64,000 bases of DNA from Halopseudomonas xinjiangensis (GCA_011050525.1 DRFO01000043.1:1-64000); one strand, 5' to 3'. Positions 26,726 through 37,099 are shown, counted from the first letter of the stretch. Made by a program: numbers and translations. The notes: generated by a model from the sequence alone, not told the origin.

Positions 26726-27013
26726 ATGTCAAAGCGTCGCAAGTTCAGTGCCGAGTTCAAGCGTGGTGCAGTGGAACAAGCCAGTCGGCCAGGTGTCAGC
26801 TGCGCCCAGGTGGCCCGCGAATTGGGTATCCGTGACAGCCTGCTGACCCGCTGGAAGCGGGAGGCGGATATGGCTGGGAAAGCCGCCTTTGTTGGCACCG
26901 GGAGCCCGCGTGACGAGGAATTTGCCCGGCTCAAGCGCGAGTTGGCCCGGATCACCAAGGAACGGGATTTTTTGCGCGAAGCGGCGGCGCTCTTTGCCAA
27001 GGGATCATCCTGA
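26726..27013 (+). CDS. IS3-family transposase OrfA
   Basis: 95 residues: an HTH ([38 protein letters not shown]) and a leucine-zipper-like end ([20 protein letters not shown]). In IS3 elements OrfA regulates and joins OrfB by programmed -1 frameshift into the full transposase. Starts at ATG 26726 after GAGGAGTG. Confidence 0.85.
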   Translation: MSKRRKFSAEFKRGAVEQASRPGVSCAQVARELGIRDSLLTRWKREADMAGKAAFVGTGSPRDEEFARLKRELARITKERDFLREAAALFAKGSS

Positions 27014-27021
27014 GGTATCAG

Positions 27022-27882
27022 GTGATCGAGCGTTGCCGCGATGAGTTTCCGATTCGCCTGATGTGCCGCTGCCTGCGGGTTTCGACCAGTGGCTACTACG
27101 ACTGGAGCAAGCGCCTGCCCAGTGCCCGCCAGCGCGACAATGAGCGCTTGCTGTGCCGTATCCACGCGCTGCATCAGGACAGCCGGGGCACACTGGGCGC
27201 CGGCCGCATGCAGGAAGATCTGACCGAGGAAGGGCTGACGGCCAGTCGGAACCGGGTTGCCCAGCTGATGGCAGCAGCTGGCCTGCAGGGCTGGCCGCGC
27301 CCGAAACGGCGAGGTCAGCGTGCTCAACCGGCACTGACGCCGCAGGGCGTTTGCAATCTGTTGGAGCGTGATTTCAGCGCCCTGGAGCCGGAAACCAAGT
27401 GGGTGACCGACATCAACGAGATCAAGACCCAGCAGGCCAAGCTGTATCTGTGTGTCGTGCTGGACCTGTTTGATCAGCGCATTGTGGGCTGGTCCATGCA
27501 TCACCGGCAGGACCGGCAGATGGTGATCAGGGCCGTGCAGATGGCGGTTTGGCAGCGTCAGGAGCAGCATCCGCTGATCCTGCATTCCGACCGTGGCAGC
27601 CAATTTCGTAGCGGTGATTACCAGGACTACCTGGCCGCCAACGGCCTGCTCTGCTCGATGTGTGCGGTGGGGCATTGTGGCGACAATGCCGCCTGCGATG
27701 GGTTCTTTGGTCTGCTCAAACGCGAACGGATCTATCGCACAACGTATCCAACACTCGATCCCGCCAGGTCCGATGTGTTCGAATACATCCAGCGCCGCCA
27801 CAACCCCAGGATGCGACGGCGCCGGGTCAAGCAGGACCAGAAGTTTTCAGCTCTTTCCAAACCGTCCGTGATTTCGGGGTAG
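27022..27882 (+). CDS. IS3-family transposase OrfB (DDE domain)
   Basis: 286 residues with the rve integrase core: catalytic Asp in WVTDINEI, Asp in LHSDRGSQF, and Glu in LLKRERIY, plus the HTH_21 region [16 protein letters not shown]. All three catalytic residues are present, so the element may still be active. Begins just past the orfA stop, consistent with frameshift expression. Confidence 0.88.
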   Translation: MIERCRDEFPIRLMCRCLRVSTSGYYDWSKRLPSARQRDNERLLCRIHALHQDSRGTLGAGRMQEDLTEEGLTASRNRVAQLMAAAGLQGWPRPKRRGQRAQPALTPQGVCNLLERDFSALEPETKWVTDINEIKTQQAKLYLCVVLDLFDQRIVGWSMHHRQDRQMVIRAVQMAVWQRQEQHPLILHSDRGSQFRSGDYQDYLAANGLLCSMCAVGHCGDNAACDGFFGLLKRERIYRTTYPTLDPARSDVFEYIQRRHNPRMRRRRVKQDQKFSALSKPSVISG

Positions 27883-27960
27883 AACCCCTCCTTACCCAAA
27901 CAATGTAAGGCCGTGTGACCCCATCCTGCAGCGTGACCTGATTTGGTCAAGGCCGGGTTG

Positions 27961-28263
27961 TCATGCAGGCAGCTTGGCTGCAAGGAGTTCGACCTTCTCG
28001 ATATTGGGCGGAGAACTGAGCAAGGTCGCGGCGTTGGCCATCAAGGCCGCGGCGATCTGGCCGTTCAGATGTGCCTGGCGACCTACCTCATCGGCAAAGG
28101 CATCGAACACACCGAACGTCGAAGGGCCAAACTTCAATGCGAACCAGGCAGTGGTGCCGGACTCGGCGTTGGCGAGCGGCAGTGCGCTGGCCAGGAAGTC
28201 GGCAAGCGCAGCCTCCTGGCCGGGTTTGGCTTCGAGGCGAACAAACAGGGCGAGCTTGGTCAT
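27961..28263 (-). CDS. Antibiotic-biosynthesis-monooxygenase (ABM) domain protein
   Basis: 100 residues: MTKLALFVRLEAKPGQEAAL and WFALKFGPSTFGVFDAFADE are classic ABM/YgiN ferredoxin-like dimer patterns. Members act as small cofactor-free quinol or heme monooxygenases. Divergent from a GlxA-type regulator at 28378 with an AT-rich, partly palindromic intergenic stretch. Confidence 0.8.
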   Translation of the reverse strand: MTKLALFVRLEAKPGQEAALADFLASALPLANAESGTTAWFALKFGPSTFGVFDAFADEVGRQAHLNGQIAAALMANAATLLSSPPNIEKVELLAAKLPA

Positions 28264-28344
28264 ACTGTAATCCTTTGGGTAAATGGGTTAGGTGAATGGA
28301 TCGACGAGCCTGCAGTCTAAGTCGTCATGACAGCCATCTCTATA

Positions 28345-28376
28345 GACAATAATGACAATATTGATATCATTGTTGC
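28345..28376. promoter_or_regulatory. AT-rich dyad between ABM gene and GlxA-type regulator
   Basis: Contains CAATAATGACAATATTGATA and then TCATTG, an imperfect palindrome around CAATATTG. Position right before the regulator start suggests an operator or promoter; unproven. Confidence 0.3.
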
Positions 28377-28377
28377 C

Positions 28378-29340
28378 ATGAAACTCCACATCCTTGTTTG
28401 TGACGGCGTGTTTGATCTGGGGCTTGCGGCGCTCACCGACACAGTGGGCTTGGCCAATGAGATGGCGGGCTCGCTTCCACAGGCTCCCGCGCACATAGAG
28501 CTCACGCTGGTGGGCGTGCGGCGTCGCATCCGAACTGCGCAAGGCTTGACGGTCCCCGTGGTCCCTGCGCGTGGTGTGCCGGAACCAGACGTCGTGCTCG
28601 TGCCCGCGTTTGGTGACAAGATGCCCGACACGCTCTCGGCTCGGCTCACACGCCCCGACGTGCCCGATGCGGTCGCCGCGCTACAGCAGTGGTCCACCGC
28701 TGGCGCGCACCTTGGTGCCGCCTGCTCCGGTAGTTTCTTGCTTGCAGAGAGTGGCCTGCTTGATGGGCATCGTGCGACGACGTCATGGTGGCTGGGGCCG
28801 ATGTTTCGGCAGCGCTATCCGAACGTCACGCTGGACGAGTCACGCATGATCGTGAACTCGACACGCTTCACTACCGCGGGTGCCGCTTTGGCCCACGTCG
28901 ACCTGGCCTTGCGCATCATCCGGGGGCGCAGTCCGGCGCTGGCGGCCCTAGTAGCACGCTATCTGCTGGTCGAGGCACGCAGTTCGCAAGCCGAGTTCGT
29001 GATTCCCGACCACCTTGCGCATGCCGACCCGATGGTGGAGCGCTTCGAGTGCTGGGCCAGAAGTCAGCTCGCGAAGGGGTTCTCGCTGGCCGAGGCGGCC
29101 AGCGCCGCGGGCACAAGCGAGCGCACCTTGGCGCGGCGGCTGCAAAGCGTTTTGGGCAAGACACCGTTGTCGTATTTCCAGGACCTGCGCGTGGAGCATG
29201 CCGTCCATCTCTTGCGCACCGGAAACGCGAGCGTCGACCAAGTCGCCGCACAGGTCGGGTACTCGGATGGGGTGACCCTGCGGGCCCTGTTGCGCCGCAA
29301 GCTGGGCCGGGGTGTCAGGGAGTTGCGACGCGGTGGATGA
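28378..29340 (+). CDS. GlxA family transcriptional regulator (DJ-1/PfpI + AraC HTH)
   Basis: 320 residues. The N-terminal DJ-1/PfpI-like domain (MKLHILVCDGVFDLGLAALT, GAHLGAACSGSFLLAESGLL with the nucleophile-elbow Cys) is followed by two AraC-type HTH motifs (FSLAEAASAAGTSERTLARR; VDQVAAQVGYSDGVTLRALL). An upstream in-frame start at 28327 lies in the dyad region and has no ribosome site, so ATG 28378 is preferred. It probably activates the divergent ABM gene in response to a small molecule. Confidence 0.85.
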   Translation: MKLHILVCDGVFDLGLAALTDTVGLANEMAGSLPQAPAHIELTLVGVRRRIRTAQGLTVPVVPARGVPEPDVVLVPAFGDKMPDTLSARLTRPDVPDAVAALQQWSTAGAHLGAACSGSFLLAESGLLDGHRATTSWWLGPMFRQRYPNVTLDESRMIVNSTRFTTAGAALAHVDLALRIIRGRSPALAALVARYLLVEARSSQAEFVIPDHLAHADPMVERFECWARSQLAKGFSLAEAASAAGTSERTLARRLQSVLGKTPLSYFQDLRVEHAVHLLRTGNASVDQVAAQVGYSDGVTLRALLRRKLGRGVRELRRGG

Positions 29341-29454
29341 CCAGAGGCGTTTGGTGTATGTACAGCTGGAGACCGCCGGGAAACTGACGCAGGCCAAACG
29401 GCGCATTTGGACCTGATAAAACTACTGCGCCACGTTATTTGAACTGGTTTGCTA

Positions 29455-29745
29455 GGGTCTGTTGCCATTTCGCGCTAACCCATTGATCTATAAGAGCAAG
29501 CCCGTATCGTTGAAGCTCTGACCCAACATCGATACGAGCTTGCAATGCCCCGATTACTGCTCAGCGATGAGCATTGGTCGAAGCTGCGGGAAATTCTGCT
29601 GCACAAGGCCATCTACAACAAGCGTGATCTACGAATGACCGTGGAGGGCATGCTGTACCGCATGCGCACGGGATGTCCCTGGAGCGACCTGCCCAAGGCG
29701 TTTGGCTACTGGAATAAGGTCTACAAACGCTTCAATGCAGGCCGC
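29455..29745 (+). pseudogene. IS5-family element, left end and truncated transposase
   Basis: Starts with GGGTCTGTTGCCATTTCG, an IS5-type end, and has ATG 29545 with MPRLLLSDEHWSKLREILLH and GMLYRMRTGCPWSDLPKAFG, typical of the IS5 N-terminal domain. Homology is lost after about 65 residues (KVYKRFNA), before any catalytic residue. Confidence 0.75.
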
Positions 29746-29842
29746 AGCGGTACAAGAGGATTCACCGAAAGAATTGCTTGGCATGTTGTTCTCCTCTGTT
29801 CAAACGGACGGCGCAGCTATCGCGCGCCAGGACGGCAGCTCG

Positions 29843-31177
29843 TCAGGAAGATTTCTCTTCCGCCGCCGTGTCGCTGTGGGCGTGTCTTATCCTGCGGACG
29901 ATCCACCAGATCGTCAGCATCACCGCAGGTACCAGAACCGCCATCACCGGCGCCACGCTGTCGTGAACGATCGGAATGCCCTTGAGCAGGTAGCCGAGAA
30001 GACTCACGACGTAATAAGAAATTGCCGCGACCGACAGGCCTTCGACGGTTTGCTGAAGGCGCAATTGCAACTTGGCCCGGTTGTTCATCGAAGCCAGCAG
30101 ATCGCGGTTCTGGCGTTCAAGTTCGACGTCGATCCACGAACGCAGCAACGCGATGGCTCGGGTCAGTTTGTCGGAGAGCTTGGCCTGGCGCTCCTTTACG
30201 GATTGGCACGTCCGCATGGCTGGAGCGATGCGACGCTGCAGGAAGTCCGCCCAGGTGCTGTATCCGGATACGGCCACTTCTGAAAGCGCAGCCAGCCTTT
30301 CCTCGACGATCTCGTAGTAAGCACGGCTGGCGCCGAAGCGATAGAGATTTGCCGCGACGCCAGCTTCCAGTTCGGCGGCCAGACCGGTCAATTCGGAAAG
30401 CAGCACGTCGCTATCGCGGCGTTCTACCAAACTCGTACACATCTCGTCAGTGATCGCTGCAAGGCGCGACTCCATGCGTCGCAGCTCCGACGTCATCGAT
30501 CGCGTCAACGGCAGAGACAGCAACGCCAAGGTACGGTACGTCTCGATCTCCAATAGACGTTGAGCCAGCGCACCTGCCCGCGCCGGGGTCAAATCACGAG
30601 CAAGGATGAGGATCTGCGTCAGGCCATCCTCATCCTGTCGGAAGTCGGTCAAGATGGCGGCAGAGCCGTTCTCTACCAGCGAGTAGCACAGGCTGGCAGG
30701 ATCGAAGCGATCAGCCTCCTTCTCCGTTTCTGGCATCCACGGAAGAAGTCTCAAGCGGATGCCGGATACGACCGGGCCCGGAGGAACAAATCCATGTTTG
30801 AAGGGATTTTCTCCGCAAGGCTCTCCCGTCTTGGAATCCAGCGAAGCGCACCAGAGATACGTAGAGAACTCGGTGTGCTTTTCACAGTGAAGGTCTCCCT
30901 CATCCCATGTCACGCCGTGTAGCGGCGTAGCGTGGTCGGGCTCGGCAACGCCGAAGCGATGAGATAACTCGCTCATCGCCATCTGATCCCTGGCCTGGTC
31001 GCCTTCGGTCATGAAAGAGAGCTGCAATATACCGCGGGGGGCCTGAAGCAACAGATGCGGGCGCGCATGCACTTCACCCACGGCTGCAGCACGATCGGCA
31101 TAGGCCGGCATGCCGTACACGGTGGCGGTCGGGGTGGGTTGTACGGTCGTCGTATTGATATTGGCCGGCTCTTTCAT
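29843..31177 (-). CDS. DUF3422 family membrane-anchored protein
   Basis: 444 residues. The large soluble region opens with RAAAVGEVHARPHLLLQAPRGILQLSF and contains HGVTWDEGDLHCEKHTEFSTYLW, hallmark stretches of DUF3422. It ends with two membrane helices (GLSVAAISYYVVSLLGYLLK, VAPVMAVLVPAVMLTIWWIV) and a polar tail. Function unknown; the family resembles the DUF155/RMD type only in having C-terminal helices. Start ATG 31177 follows GAGG by 5 bases, 13 codons inside the longest frame. Confidence 0.82.
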   Translation of the reverse strand: MKEPANINTTTVQPTPTATVYGMPAYADRAAAVGEVHARPHLLLQAPRGILQLSFMTEGDQARDQMAMSELSHRFGVAEPDHATPLHGVTWDEGDLHCEKHTEFSTYLWCASLDSKTGEPCGENPFKHGFVPPGPVVSGIRLRLLPWMPETEKEADRFDPASLCYSLVENGSAAILTDFRQDEDGLTQILILARDLTPARAGALAQRLLEIETYRTLALLSLPLTRSMTSELRRMESRLAAITDEMCTSLVERRDSDVLLSELTGLAAELEAGVAANLYRFGASRAYYEIVEERLAALSEVAVSGYSTWADFLQRRIAPAMRTCQSVKERQAKLSDKLTRAIALLRSWIDVELERQNRDLLASMNNRAKLQLRLQQTVEGLSVAAISYYVVSLLGYLLKGIPIVHDSVAPVMAVLVPAVMLTIWWIVRRIRHAHSDTAAEEKSS

Positions 31178-31223
31178 AACGACCTCATTTCTCATTGGTT
31201 GAAAAGCACGCTTCAAAACAAAT

Positions 31224-31258
31224 GCCCGCAGCCATGCGTTTCACACATGGCTGCGGGC
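31224..31258 (-). terminator. Terminator of the frmR-frmA-VOC transcript
   Basis: 13-bp perfect stem GCCCGCAGCCATG / CATGGCTGCGGGC with a 9-base loop. On the minus strand it is followed by ATTTGTTTT, so it should terminate transcription coming from the VOC gene, just upstream of the DUF3422 start. Confidence 0.7.
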
Positions 31259-31362
31259 CGATCTTCATGAGCAGGCACCGCGTTACACAGTCCGTCTAAC
31301 AGGCTCGCCGTATAATAGAGGCTTGTGCTGACCCTGTCAGAACGCTCTCAGCTTCCTTGCTT

Positions 31363-31761
31363 TCAGACGAAGGTGTACGAGCAGACCTTGTTGCCCGCCG
31401 GATCACGCAGGTAGGCCGCATAGGCACCCGGCAGGTGACCACGTGCGCCAGGTTGGCCCTCGTCAGTGCCGCCTGCGGCAAGGCCGGCGGCGTGGAAGGC
31501 ATGCACTTCAGCGGGAGTGGCGACCGCAAAGCCGATCGTCACGCCGTTGCTGGAAGGCGCTTCACCATTGCCCGGGCGGGCGATGATGAAAGCCGGCTTT
31601 TCGCGACCGAAAAGTACCCATCCGTTGTTGAAAGGACCGAGGTTCTTGATGCCAAGAGCACCCAGAGCGGCGTCGTAGAACGCGACCGACTTCTGAAGGT
31701 CGGCAGCGCCGATAAAAATGTGCGAAAAGATGCCATCGCCAGAAATGACAGGAGTGGACAT
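31363..31761 (-). CDS. VOC/glyoxalase-fold protein
   Basis: 132 residues: IFSHIFIGAADLQKSVAFYD at the start and YAAYLRDPAGNKVCSYTF at the end are the two beta-alpha-beta modules of the vicinal-oxygen-chelate fold. Such proteins are dioxygenases, glyoxalases or binding proteins; substrate unknown. Follows frmA by 43 bases on the same strand, so it is part of the formaldehyde operon. Confidence 0.8.
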   Translation of the reverse strand: MSTPVISGDGIFSHIFIGAADLQKSVAFYDAALGALGIKNLGPFNNGWVLFGREKPAFIIARPGNGEAPSSNGVTIGFAVATPAEVHAFHAAGLAAGGTDEGQPGARGHLPGAYAAYLRDPAGNKVCSYTFV

Positions 31762-31804
31762 GATTAATTTCCTTGGTGGTTGGTGTTGAATGGGTAGTGG
31801 GCGG

Positions 31805-32938
<1,134 letters not shown>

Positions 32939-32973
32939 CTAAATTTTCCCTCACCGAGGGCACCCTGGTGCCT

Positions 32974-33198
32974 CTACCGCAGGTAGGAGCGGACGATGGA
33001 GATGGTCTCGTCAATGGACTTGTTCTGCGAATCGCTCCTGATTTCGCTACTGGGAAACTCTTCCCGTAGATAGCTCTCCATAACCGTTGCCATCAATCCG
33101 TTGTCAGCCCCACGAACAGCTGCAAGCTGCTGAAGAATTGCAGGGCATTCAGCACCTGCATCGAGCGCTTGCTTCTTTTCTTCCGGGCCATGTGGCAC
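32974..33198 (-). pseudogene. frmR: FrmR formaldehyde-responsive repressor with internal deletion
   Basis: 74 residues versus about 91 in the CsoR/RcnR-family FrmR. MPHGPEEKKQAL joins directly to DAGAECPAILQQLAAVRGAD, so about 17-18 residues that normally hold the TRVRRIxGQ segment and the rest of helix 1 are missing in frame. The sensing Cys and the C-terminal DETISIVRSYLR remain. The lost segment includes the conserved arginines used for DNA binding, so repression is unlikely. Start is GTG 33198. Direct neighbour of frmA. Confidence 0.75.
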
Positions 33199-33258
33199 TC
33201 ACCGCTTTTCACTCCAGATAAGCGGGGCCTGACGCCGAAGAGACAGGCCCTCAACTCA

Positions 33259-34002
33259 TTAGAATTCCTGCACGGTTGGGCGCAGAACGATCTCGTTAAT
33301 ATCCACGTCAGCAGGCTGCTCAATTGCGAAGGCGATAGCTCGAGCGACCGATTCGGCGGGAATTGCATGCTTGTAGAAGTCCACCACGAAATCGCGGCTC
33401 TGTTGGTGGGTGCTGCCGAATTTCAGTTCGGAGTCCACGGCGCCCGGTTCGATAGTCGTGGTGCGGATGCTGCCACCGACTTCGTGACGCAGTCCTTCGG
33501 AGATAGCCCGCACAGCAAACTTGGTGCCGCTGTACACGGTGCCACCTGGGCTGAACACCTTCAGGCCTGCAACCGATGCGATGTTGATGAAGTGACCACT
33601 GTTTTGTTTCTGGAAGACTGGCAATGCAGCCGCGACTCCGTACAGCAGACCCTTGATGTTGATATCGATCATGCGATCCCACTCGTCAGTGCGAGTATCG
33701 CTGAGCGGTGCAATCGCCATCAGTCCGGCATTGTTGATCAGTACATCAATGCGACCGTAGGTGTCCACGGCACCTTGAATGAGCGTTTTGACCTCTTCCT
33801 GAGAGGTAACATCGGTCTGATACGCGATTGCCTGACCACCTGCATTGGTAAGCTCAGCCACCAATGCGTCGAGTTTATCTTTGCGACGTGCAGCCAGCAC
33901 TACGCGAGCGCCAAGCGCAGCAAGGTGGCGTGCAGTAACCTCACCCAGGCCGCTACTGGCACCGGTGATAACGACAACTTTTCCAGAAATGTTATTGCTC
34001 AT
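33259..34002 (-). CDS. SDR family NAD(P)-dependent oxidoreductase
   Basis: 247 residues, classical short-chain dehydrogenase: cofactor motif TGASSGLGEVTARHLA, NNAG in DVLINNAGLMAIAPL, catalytic Ser in NIASVAGLK, and YxxxK in YSGTKFAVRAIS. Likely NADP-dependent (ARR after strand 2). Substrate unknown. Start ATG 34002 follows GAGG by 8 bases. Divergent from the LysR gene at 34147. Confidence 0.88.
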   Translation of the reverse strand: MSNNISGKVVVITGASSGLGEVTARHLAALGARVVLAARRKDKLDALVAELTNAGGQAIAYQTDVTSQEEVKTLIQGAVDTYGRIDVLINNAGLMAIAPLSDTRTDEWDRMIDINIKGLLYGVAAALPVFQKQNSGHFINIASVAGLKVFSPGGTVYSGTKFAVRAISEGLRHEVGGSIRTTTIEPGAVDSELKFGSTHQQSRDFVVDFYKHAIPAESVARAIAFAIEQPADVDINEIVLRPTVQEF

Positions 34003-34146
34003 GCTGAGAACCTCATCGGCGGGTTTGTACTTCGCCATGGCTGGTTAACCTGGCAGTGCGCAAACTTTAGACCCATGATTGATCTCAATAAATGAAAATG
34101 ATTGGATTATGCTATTCCTGAAAATGGAATAAATGGGAGGGGCAAC

Positions 34147-35061
34147 ATGCTTAACCGCATGGAGATGGTTAGGATTTTTTGCACAGCAGCAGAGGCAGGT
34201 AGCTTCCGCGAAGCGGCAACTCGATTAGGCATCTCCCCACAAGGGGTGACTCGAGCCATTCAAGCCCTGGAAACTGAGCTTGGCGAATCACTGTTCCACC
34301 GCAATACCCGCCAGGTGAGCATCACTGCTTTCGGTCAGGATTACGCCAAAGATGCCAGGTCAGCTCTGGATCATTTCGATACGCTATTCCGGTCGCACAG
34401 GACGGAGCCTGAGCTGTCAGGTAGGGTGGGGATTACGGCTCCACATGCTATTGGCAGGCGCTTCCTAATACCGTTTCTTCAGCCCCTGGCCGCTGCACAT
34501 CCTGACCTGCAATTCGATCTCCGCTTGGAAGATCAGATGACTGATGCCGTTGAAGCGCATATCGATATTGGTATCCGGGTGGGGGTTATTCGCGACCGGC
34601 GCTACGTTGCACGTGCCTTAGCTCCCGTGCCGTTTTACGTTGTCGCGTGCCCGTCTCTCATAGGCCAAAAGACACCACCTGAATCTTTGGATGCCTTAGC
34701 TAAGCTGCCACTTTCAGTCCTGATCGACCGGAAAAATGGCCGCCCTTGGCCTTGGCTATTTGCCGACGGGCAAACGTTCGCGCCCAGGCAGCCAGCGCTT
34801 ATCTGTGATGATCCAGATACGGAATTGGAAGCCACCCTGGCAGGCATGTGTTTTGGCCAAATTCCTGCCTATCTGGCTGAGCCTCATCTGCGGTCAGGAA
34901 AGCTGGTTGCCGTTTTGGCTGATCACGCTCCAGCACCATGGGATCTGTTCATATACCGCCCGCAGCAGGGTCCTGTATCGAAGCGGGTGCGATTGGTGTA
35001 CGACCACCTTAAGCAGGCTTTCTCAAACCCCAAGCTATTTCCCCAGGGCCTGGGGACATAG
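34147..35061 (+). CDS. LysR family transcriptional regulator
   Basis: 304 residues. MVRIFCTAAEAGSFREAATRLGISPQGVTRAIQALETELGESLFHRNTRQVSIT is the winged HTH, followed by an effector-binding domain of the CrgA-like branch. ATG 34147 sits behind GGGAGGGG. Probably regulates the divergent SDR gene, sharing a 144-base AT-rich intergenic region. Confidence 0.86.
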   Translation: MLNRMEMVRIFCTAAEAGSFREAATRLGISPQGVTRAIQALETELGESLFHRNTRQVSITAFGQDYAKDARSALDHFDTLFRSHRTEPELSGRVGITAPHAIGRRFLIPFLQPLAAAHPDLQFDLRLEDQMTDAVEAHIDIGIRVGVIRDRRYVARALAPVPFYVVACPSLIGQKTPPESLDALAKLPLSVLIDRKNGRPWPWLFADGQTFAPRQPALICDDPDTELEATLAGMCFGQIPAYLAEPHLRSGKLVAVLADHAPAPWDLFIYRPQQGPVSKRVRLVYDHLKQAFSNPKLFPQGLGT

Positions 35062-35082
35062 CTTGAATACCTGCCAGCAATC

Positions 35083-35104
35083 GTCCGCTTTTGGCCGATT
35101 CTGT
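35083..35104 (+). repeat. 22-bp repeat, inverted copy of 17433-17454
   Basis: GTCCGCTTTTGGCCGATTCT plus GT, 21 of 22 matching the minus strand of 17433-17454. It stands about 60 bases before the IS1182 transposase start and may belong to the left end of that element or to its target. Confidence 0.55.
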
Positions 35105-35172
35105 TGAAAAAGTAGCGGCCTTCCCATGCCGTTGGCAAAATTGCGTTGTCAGCGAGCGTGGGGGCGAACAGC

Positions 35173-35811
35173 ATGATGGGACAGTTACCGGGAGGACAGC
35201 AGCGCTTGTTCTACTCGTTCAACCTGGAAGATCACGTCCCGGCCCAACATCTCCTGCGCAGCATCGACCAGTGCCTGGATCTCAGTGATCTGCGTGCCTA
35301 CCTAGCGGATTTCTATAGCCCCATCGGGCGTCCCTCGATTGACCCGGAGTTGATGGTGCGCTTGCTGGTCGTCGGCTACTGCTATGGCATTCGTTCCGAG
35401 CGGCGATTGTGCGAAGAGGTGCACCTGAACCTGGCCTATCGCTGGTTCTGCCGGCTGGGTCTGGAAGACGAAGTCCCCAATCACTCGACCTTCTCGAAGA
35501 ATCGCCATGGGCGTTTTCGTGACAGCGATTTATTCCGCTGGTTATTCAATGAGGTGCTGCGGCGTTGCATGGCAGCCGGCCTAGTCAAGAGTGAAGGTTT
35601 CGCCGTCGACGCCAGCATCATCAAGGCGGATGCCAGCCGGCAACGTGGGGTGGCGGGAGATGAGGTCGATTGGAACGATCCAAAACTCAGCAGCCGCGCA
35701 GTGCGCGAGTACCTCGAAGCCCTTGATGAAGAGGCGCTGGCTGAGGCTCTTCCCAAGAAAATTTCGCTCACAGATCCTCAATCCCGCTGGACAGCAGCGC
35801 CAGGTGGCCCG
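35173..35811 (+). pseudogene. IS1182-family transposase, 3' truncated
   Basis: MMGQLPGGQQRLFYSFNLED begins a typical IS1182 transposase; the DUF772 region IDPELMVRLLVVGYCYGIRS and the motif VPNHSTFSKNRHGRF follow, and the first catalytic Asp is in FAVDASIIKADASR. The frame is intact to DPQSRWTAAPGGP, where the transposase ends abruptly and foreign coding sequence continues in frame. The remaining catalytic residues are lost. Confidence 0.8.
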
Positions 35812-36033
35812 GTGGATATACATGATCGTCGGCCGGTCGTGCTTTCGCCGCAAAGCGCGGCAGAATGGATGGACCCGGAGCTGGCTTCGGCAGAGGCTGA
35901 GCGGATATTGCATCAGGAATGTGATCCAGTGGAGGCGTTTGAGTGGTATCCGGTCGGTAGGGCTGTTGGGAACGTGAGGAATGAAGGTGTTAAGTTGCTG
36001 GACAGGGTTTCAGACAGTAACTTGCAAGACTAA
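35812..36033 (+). pseudogene. C-terminal fragment of a YedK/HMCES-type SOS-associated peptidase
   Basis: About 73 residues fused in frame to the truncated transposase: RPVVLSPQSAAEWMDPELAS and FEWYPVGRAVGNVRNEG are the C-terminal hallmark of SRAP proteins, which crosslink to abasic sites in single-stranded DNA through Cys2. The N-terminal catalytic part is absent. It shows that a yedK gene was cut by the IS1182 event. Confidence 0.7.
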
Positions 36034-36321
36034 GCGCTCAGCAGCGCGGGCAGCTAATCAGGCTAAAACCAACTGATTACTGTCGGATACGTAACGCTGG
36101 AAATAAAGTAAGGGCGCTCGTTCATCAACGGGTGCCTACGGCCAATAGCGGTCCGCCAAGGCAGTAGTGTTGACCTCGGGTGCCGGCGGTTCAGGCTGCA
36201 CCAAGCCGGGTAACCATAGAACCCACAAACACCTTGATCTTAGGCAGCGAAGACCTACCTCTATTATCGCATATAGAGACTTTTCCTAATCTCCGATGCG
36301 GCTCCCTCCCTAGCAGCGCTA
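36034..36321. other. Non-coding scrap region
   Basis: No convincing gene; sequence between the yedK scrap and the next IS fragment. The only open frames are short and unlike known proteins. Confidence 0.4.
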
Positions 36322-36517
36322 GGTTCTGTACGAAAAGTCCGAAGGGGTAGAATTGACGCCATGACAGGCTGGAGGCTCGCATGGCAAAGCGTTACGAACT
36401 CCCGGATGCCGCTTGGGAGCTGATCGCAGATCTGGTTTCCCCCGAGCAGAAGATGGGGCGACCCCGCAGAGATGACCGACTGATGCTCAACGGCATCCTC
36501 TGGATCTTGTGCTCAGG
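36322..36517 (+). pseudogene. IS5-family transposase, N-terminal fragment
   Basis: The left end is near GGTTCTGTACGAAAAGT (36322). ATG 36381 opens MAKRYELPDAAWELIADLVS followed by GRPRRDDRLMLNGILWILCSG, the IS5/DUF4096 N-terminus. It is cut by the start of another element at 36518. Confidence 0.75.
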
Positions 36518-36665
36518 TGTAATGACCCAGTGAAAACCTACACATGCTAAAGTCGCTTCAGAAATTGGAGTGAAGCATGACGCAAGAACCCGACATCAAG
36601 CGCTGGACAGCCAAACGCAAAGCGGAGCTGATCAAGCCTGGTGGAAACAAGGGAGTTTCCAAAGC
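36518..36665 (+). pseudogene. IS3-type element, left end and OrfA scrap
   Basis: TGTAATGACCCAGTGAAAAC looks like an element terminus inserted in the IS5 fragment. ATG 36577 encodes MTQEPDIKRWTAKRKAELIK, the start of an IS3-type OrfA, then homology ends. Nested insertion followed by deletion. Confidence 0.6.
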
Positions 36666-36727
36666 CAACCGCTGCGAGGTGCCATCATGGCCCGCAGCAG
36701 GCTGGGTAGGCAATGCCTGCGGTAAAT

Positions 36728-37054
36728 AAGGCAGATGCTCCCTGTACGTCAGGTGCGGACATATAATTACAACCTTCCTGAGCGGACCATAATTTCAAAG
36801 ACTATTGGCGCACTCGCCAGGATACTAGCCACATCAAAGGAAAGTCTGTTAGGCTGAATCTGATTTGGCAAACGCGGCTAGAGGTCAAAACGCGATGTGC
36901 CAAAACTCGCTTTTTGTGCCCAATCCATTTGGTTATATGCGATATGAGGCGATGTTAATCGGGTAGTGGTTCTTTTCCTCTAAGCCAGATACCATGCACC
37001 TTAGAGCCAATTTACGCCTAGCAAAGCATACTCGCCTCGCTGTACCAGATTGCA
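36728..37054. other. Non-coding right end of the island
   Basis: Contains no gene I can support. It holds the repeat at 36874-36894 and AT-rich stretches before the 3' tRNA half. Confidence 0.5.
36874..36894 (+). repeat. Direct repeat inside right island end
   Basis: GCGGCTAGAGGTCAAAACGC, near-identical to 13957-13977. About 160 bases before the right attachment core. Candidate arm-type site of the lost recombinase. Confidence 0.45.
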
Positions 37055-37099
37055 CTCCGAAGGCAGGGGTCACTGGTTCGAATCCAGTCGGGTGCGCCA
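37055..37099 (+). pseudogene. 3' half of the disrupted tRNA-Arg(CCG), right island end (attR)
   Basis: Starts with the core CTCCGAAGGCA (37055-37065), then GGGGTCACTGGTTCGAATCC and AGTCGGGTGCGCCA. The T arm and acceptor strand are intact and match the 5' half at 13890-13932, not the complete tRNA at 13994. TTTTCTTTT follows at once, likely the native tRNA terminator. Confidence 0.85.

Larger units (their letters stand above)
26663..27887 (+). mobile_element. IS3-family insertion sequence, apparently complete
   Basis: About 1.2 kb bounded by imperfect inverted repeats: the left end reads GGGTTCACCCCCCGTTTTCA and the right end, reversed, GGGTTCTACCCCGAAATCAC, both continuing with CGGAC. It carries orfA and orfB. 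The orfB stop lies inside the right repeat. I could not find a convincing target duplication. Confidence 0.75.

Noticed and set aside
26689..27801. 370-codon frame antisense to the IS3 transposase genes
   Set aside because: Spans both orfA and orfB on the opposite strand; no family features.
33169..34095. 308-codon frame antisense to the SDR gene
   Set aside because: Shadow of a clear SDR gene; no recognisable motif.
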